Made by a program: the position numbers and the translations under genes
The notes under the pieces: model-generated
Databases searched by the model: none
What the model saw: only the letters and a program-made list of their open reading frames with translations
What the model was told of the DNA's origin: nothing
Shown: positions 6,162 through 9,150 of the stretch, piece by piece
How the letters are laid out: every line of letters begins with the position of its first letter
Position numbering within the stretch: position 1 is the first letter of the stretch
NCBI GenBank assembly: GCA_002349055.1
Contig: DECD01000039.1
Coordinates: forward strand, 26,784 to 35,933
Direction: 5' to 3'
Origin: Bacteroidales bacterium UBA2939
Lineage (GTDB): Bacteria; Bacteroidota; Bacteroidia; Bacteroidales; P3
DNA length: 9,150 nt

Positions 6162-7222
6162 GCCAACTGAAGGTCTGGTTACGCATGCTCCGCATGAAGA
6201 GCAAGCAATGGGGACGCCACTTGCTGTACAAACGGCCGGTGCGCCTGCTGCTTTACTATGCCTACAACGTATCGCTCCCGGGAGGAAAGAAAGTGCCCAT
6301 CTATCACGTGTTGAGCTACTTCCTCGTCTCCTCCTTCGGCGGCGGCGGCATCATCATCCAGCACGCCAAAGCGCTGGCCTACTCCTTCCTGGCGGCCATG
6401 CCTCCATTGCTGATTTTCTTCTTCTCGCTCGTCGCCTACTTCCCCGTCGACGGCCTTCAGGACGAGCTGCTGGCCAACCTTGACGGCTTCCTTCCCGAGA
6501 AAATCATGGGGCCCATCTCCGAAACCATCAACGACATCATGGGCCACAAGCACTCCACCCTCCTCTCCATCGGTTTCATCACCTCCATCATCCTGGCAGC
6601 CAACGGCATGAACGGATTCATCCTCTCGCTCAACTTCGCCGACCGAAGCATCGAGCGCCGCCCCTTCTTCCGCCGCTTCCTCATCTGCATCGCCCTGGTG
6701 TTCATCCTCTATTTCCTCGTGGTGCTGGTGCTCTGCCTCCTCATCGGCCACAAACAGCTGCTGCACCTCATCTTCAGCCAGGGATGGCTCTCCGACACCA
6801 AAGCCAACACACTGATGTTCAACATCGGACGTTGGGTGCTCCTCTCGCTGGCGGCACTCACGGCCATCTCCATCATATACTATTGGGCGCCGGTGAAGAA
6901 ACAGCGCGTGGGCTTCTTCTCGCCTGGTTCCGTGCTGTCCACCGGCATGTTCTTCGTCCTCACATGGGGCTTCAGCGTGTATATCAACAACTTCAGCCGC
7001 TACAACCTGCTCTACGGCTCCATCGGCACCCTGCTGCTCCTCATGCTCTGGGTATACTTCAGCTGCATCGTCCTGCTGGTGGGCTACGAGCTGAATATCA
7101 GCATCTACAACGGCAGCCTGCTGGTCAAGAACCGCGCCGCCAAACGCGAACTTAAAGACAGAATACAAATTTTCAAAGATGATAATACAAAAGAATCACG
7201 GGAAAGTGGTGCCAAACGATAG
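6158..7222 (+). CDS. YihY/BrkB family inner-membrane protein
   Basis: This 354-residue protein belongs to the YihY/BrkB (formerly misnamed ribonuclease BN) family of integral membrane proteins, whose function is not settled. Six hydrophobic segments are visible at about 73-97, 134-158, 172-196, 224-244, 257-279 and 285-310. The best signature is the last one, YNLLYGSIGTLLLLMLWVY (282-300) running to GYELN (309-313), matching the family pattern of a tyrosine/glycine start, leucine-rich helix and GxELN end. The N-terminal 50 residues are basic and should stay in the cytoplasm. The gene begins within the nadC stop codon (ATGA) and ends inside the next gene. The last 25 residues are charged and look poorly conserved. 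The chromosomal link with nadC says little about its job. Confidence 0.93.
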   Translation: MSQLKVWLRMLRMKSKQWGRHLLYKRPVRLLLYYAYNVSLPGGKKVPIYHVLSYFLVSSFGGGGIIIQHAKALAYSFLAAMPPLLIFFFSLVAYFPVDGLQDELLANLDGFLPEKIMGPISETINDIMGHKHSTLLSIGFITSIILAANGMNGFILSLNFADRSIERRPFFRRFLICIALVFILYFLVVLVLCLLIGHKQLLHLIFSQGWLSDTKANTLMFNIGRWVLLSLAALTAISIIYYWAPVKKQRVGFFSPGSVLSTGMFFVLTWGFSVYINNFSRYNLLYGSIGTLLLLMLWVYFSCIVLLVGYELNISIYNGSLLVKNRAAKRELKDRIQIFKDDNTKESRESGAKR

Positions 7223-8393
7223 CACCCCGAAGGAAACATTCAAGATGGTGGCCAAGACAATGGTCAACCTCGAAGAGGTGCTCGCCGACGAGTTGCGCCA
7301 GTTGGGCGCCCTCAACGTCACACCCATCACGCGCGCCGTCGAGTTCGAGGGCGACATGCGCCTGCTCTACCGCGCCAACTACTGCTGCCGCACGGCATTG
7401 GCCATCCTCAAACCCTTCGCCGAGTTCGACGCCAACGACGAACAGGAACTCTACGACCAGGTGTACAAAATCCGCTGGGAAAAGATTCTCGACGTCGACT
7501 GCACCTTCATGATCGACAGCACCACCAGCGGCGAGGTGTTCACCCACAGCTACTATGCCGCCCTCAAGACCAAGGACGCCATCGTCGACCGCTTCCGCCG
7601 CAACTTCGGCAAGCGTCCCTCCATCGATACCGAACAGCCTGATTATAAGTTCAATCTCCATATCCGCGACAACCACGTCACCCTCCTCATGAACTCCAGC
7701 GGCGACTCGCTCCACAAGCGTGGCTACCGCCAGGGTGTGGGCGTGGCCCCCATCAACGAGGTCCTCGCCGCCGGCCTCCTCAAACTCGCCGGATGGAAGT
7801 ACGACTGCAACTTCTACGACCCCATGTGCGGTAGCGGCACAATGTTGATTGAGGCCGCCATGATGGCCAACAACATCCCCGCACAGTACTACCGCAACCG
7901 CTTCGGCTTCATGCGCTGGAAAGAGTTCAACCTCGGCGAGTGGAAGAGCGTCAAGAACGAGGAAGACCGCAAGATTGGTGCCTTCGACTTCGAGGGCGAG
8001 ATCTGGGGCAACGACATCGACGAAACCGTCATCGCGCAATGCGAGAAGAACCTCGAATACACCAAGTTGCACAAAGACGTGATGCTCCACATCGGCGACT
8101 TTGCCGACCAGGAGCCGCCCGAGGGCAAGACCCTCATCGTCACCAACCCGCCCTACGGCGAGCGCATCAAGGTCGAGGACCTCAACGCAATGTACGAGAA
8201 GCTCGGCGACACCTTCAAGCAGAAGTACGGCAAGGATTGCGACGTGTGGCTCATCACCTCCGACTTCGAAGCCATGAAGCACATCGGCCTCCACCCCTCG
8301 AAAAAGATTCCCGTGCAGAACGGCTCCCTCGACTGCCGCTTCCTCCACTTCGAACTCTACGACGGCTCGAAGAAAGCGAGAAATCAAGAATAA
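7179..8393 (+). CDS. THUMP-domain RNA methyltransferase, RlmL-like
   Basis: This is a class I SAM-dependent RNA methyltransferase with an N-terminal ferredoxin-like/THUMP region (about 25-170) and a C-terminal Rossmann domain. The latter carries motif I DPMCGSGTMLIEAA (214-227), GNDID (277-281, the acidic end of the ribose-binding strand) and NPPYGER (323-329), the catalytic NPPY motif of N2-guanine or N6-adenine methylases. It resembles the methyltransferase half of RlmL (m2G2445 in 23S rRNA) and other COG0116 proteins, so an rRNA or tRNA m2G target is inferred. The chosen ATG overlaps the previous gene by 44 bp. The homologous core seems to begin around residue 19 (ETFKMVAKT), and a second ATG (M23, at 7245) is possible, so the first 20 or so residues are uncertain. 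Confidence 0.9.
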   Translation: MIIQKNHGKVVPNDSTPKETFKMVAKTMVNLEEVLADELRQLGALNVTPITRAVEFEGDMRLLYRANYCCRTALAILKPFAEFDANDEQELYDQVYKIRWEKILDVDCTFMIDSTTSGEVFTHSYYAALKTKDAIVDRFRRNFGKRPSIDTEQPDYKFNLHIRDNHVTLLMNSSGDSLHKRGYRQGVGVAPINEVLAAGLLKLAGWKYDCNFYDPMCGSGTMLIEAAMMANNIPAQYYRNRFGFMRWKEFNLGEWKSVKNEEDRKIGAFDFEGEIWGNDIDETVIAQCEKNLEYTKLHKDVMLHIGDFADQEPPEGKTLIVTNPPYGERIKVEDLNAMYEKLGDTFKQKYGKDCDVWLITSDFEAMKHIGLHPSKKIPVQNGSLDCRFLHFELYDGSKKARNQE

Positions 8394-8401
8394 TCCTAGA
8401 A

Positions 8402-8570
8402 AACGGCGAATTATACTAATTAAACGAATTTATGCTTACGCCTGCCTGACCGTAGGGAACGGCCTTGAGCACCTTAATGTAAGATAATATGCCGCGAAAA
8501 AGCACAATTCGAGCAATTCGCCATAAATTGACCTGCGTAGCAATTAGCTAAATTCGATAAATTCGCCGTT
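8402..8570. repeat. Inverted-ended, 9-bp-periodic intergenic repeat element
   Basis: The 182-bp gap between the RlmL-like gene and queG (8394-8575) is almost entirely this element. Its ends are an exact 11-bp inverted repeat, AACGGCGAATT at 8402-8412 and its complement at 8560-8570. The similarity continues imperfectly over about 40 nt on the left and 36 nt on the right, each arm ending in TACGC (8437-8441 and 8535-8539). A nested exact 8-bp pair is AATTTATG (8427-8434) with 8522-8529. Six CGAATT/AATTCG words occur, starting at 8407, 8425, 8506, 8515, 8551 and 8560, spaced by 9 or 18 bp within each cluster. No ORF, no TAnnTTTG promoter and no clear terminator were seen. It ends 5 bp before the queG start, so it would form the queG leader. 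Confidence 0.75.
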
Positions 8571-8575
8571 CAAAA

Positions 8576-9150
8576 ATGCTGTCCAGTACTGAGATTAAGC
8601 AGGCGGCGTTAGCCGTGGGGTTCGACGACTGCGGCATCGCCCGCGCCGACGCCCTCACCGACGAGGAATACCCCCTGCGCGAGTGGCTCCGCCGCGGCTG
8701 GCACGGCGACCTCGACTATATGGCCCGCAATGCCGACAAGCGCATGGATCCGCGCCTGCTCGTCCCCGGCGCCAAGAGCGTCATCTGCTGCGTCAGCGCC
8801 TATCCCCCACCCGATGATATCCTCCCCGCCTCCGGCGGAAATCCTGGAAATCCAGGAAATAGATTCGATAAGATTTCCCAAGATTTCGCGAAGCGGGAGA
8901 AGGTGGCTGCATACGCAAAATATCGGGATTATCACAAGGACATCAAGCAGATGCTCTTCGCCCTGCGCGAGCGGCTGGGCATCGAAGGGAAATGCTGCTG
9001 CGACACCGTCCCCATCAGCGACAAGCACTGGGCCGCCCGCGCCGGCCTCGGCTGGATTGGCCGCCACACGCTGCTCGTCACCCCCCGCTGGGGCTCCTGG
9101 GTCAACCTCGGCGAGATTGTCACCACCGAAGAGTGCTCGGAATACTCCGA
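8576..9150 (+). CDS. queG: Epoxyqueuosine reductase QueG (5' part)
   Basis: QueG is the cobalamin- and iron-sulphur-dependent enzyme that reduces epoxyqueuosine to queuosine at the wobble position of tRNAs with GUN anticodons. The window holds the first 191 codons; the family is usually about 310-380 residues, and the ferredoxin-type cysteine clusters would lie beyond the right edge. Seen here are GFDDCGIARA (15-24), MDPRLLVPGAKSVI (57-70), YAKYRDYHKDIK (113-124), CCDTVPISDKHWAARAGLGW (141-160) and WGSWVNLGEI (172-181). D143 sits where the proposed catalytic acid is found in the usual VDSAP motif. Residues 80-109 form a linker some 20 residues longer than I expect; it contains GNPGNPGN and is encoded by repeats. 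The start is the first in-frame ATG, 5 bp after the repeat element. Confidence 0.93.
   Translation, partial: MLSSTEIKQAALAVGFDDCGIARADALTDEEYPLREWLRRGWHGDLDYMARNADKRMDPRLLVPGAKSVICCVSAYPPPDDILPASGGNPGNPGNRFDKISQDFAKREKVAAYAKYRDYHKDIKQMLFALRERLGIEGKCCCDTVPISDKHWAARAGLGWIGRHTLLVTPRWGSWVNLGEIVTTEECSEYS
8837..8890. repeat. In-frame short-period repeats inside queG
   Basis: Three 9-bp units begin GGAAATCCT (8837), GGAAATCCA (8846) and GGAAATAGA (8855), encoding the GNPGNPGN stretch. They contain the inverted pair TCCTGGA/TCCAGGA (8842-8848 and 8851-8857). Three 10-bp units beginning AGATT follow at 8861, 8871 and 8881. The word ATTCGATAA at 8863-8871 also occurs in the element before queG at 8552-8560. 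Confidence 0.8.

Noticed and set aside
6179..7168. A 329-codon minus-strand frame opposite the BrkB-type gene
   Set aside because: The product is an acidic and histidine-rich low-complexity string; the sense strand has the six membrane helices and the family signature.
7173..8387. A 404-codon open frame on the minus strand, mirroring the RlmL-like gene
   Set aside because: It mirrors the methyltransferase gene almost end to end and shows no family motif, whereas the sense frame has DPMCGSGT and NPPYGER. It is a by-product of codon bias.
8450..8462. A small hairpin (CCGT/ACGG) considered as a terminator after the RlmL-like gene
   Set aside because: The stem is only 4 bp and has no following T-run.

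Overview
The window looks like a piece of a Bacteroidales (Bacteroidota) chromosome with rather high GC in the genes, from a Prevotella-like or other gut or rumen lineage. The evidence is a promoter of the Bacteroidota type (TTTG, 20-bp spacer, TAnnTTTG), the lack of clear Shine-Dalgarno sequences, a protein joining an HU/CCDC81-type domain to a SPOR domain (an architecture I associate with Bacteroidota), and lineage-typical versions of TrmB, NadC and KdsB. Family assignments come from motifs read by eye; no database search was run.

Layout. Two gene groups diverge from a 245-bp intergenic region (5071-5315). Leftward (minus strand) run a deoxynucleoside kinase, kdsB, the HU/SPOR envelope protein, trmB, and yebC (cut at the window's left edge, probably by only the last base of its stop codon). 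Gaps are 3, 23, 8 and 30 bp, so these are probably one operon. Rightward (plus strand) run nadC, a BrkB/YihY-type membrane protein (4-bp ATGA overlap) and a THUMP/RlmL-like RNA methyltransferase (44-bp overlap). A 182-bp repeat-filled gap follows, then queG, which runs off the right edge.

Function. The genes are mainly housekeeping: dNTP salvage, Kdo activation for lipopolysaccharide, envelope and division, tRNA m7G46 methylation, a translation or transcription factor of the YebC/TACO1 family, NAD biosynthesis, an inner-membrane protein, RNA methylation and queuosine synthesis. Three of the nine genes modify RNA (trmB, the RlmL-like gene, queG). I see no mobile-element genes, CRISPR array, tRNA or rRNA, and no sign of a new defence or secretion system.

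The least ordinary signal is a set of short-period repeats of 7, 9 or 10 bp. One lies inside trmB, one makes the end and stop codon of kdsB, one fills the gap before queG as an element with inverted ends, and one sits inside queG as an in-frame insertion. The last two share a 9-bp word. They look like a family of intergenic repeats that has also entered coding sequence at tolerant loops and termini. The other notable item is the HU/SPOR protein, whose parts suggest a physical link from a cytoplasmic DNA-binding-like domain to peptidoglycan.
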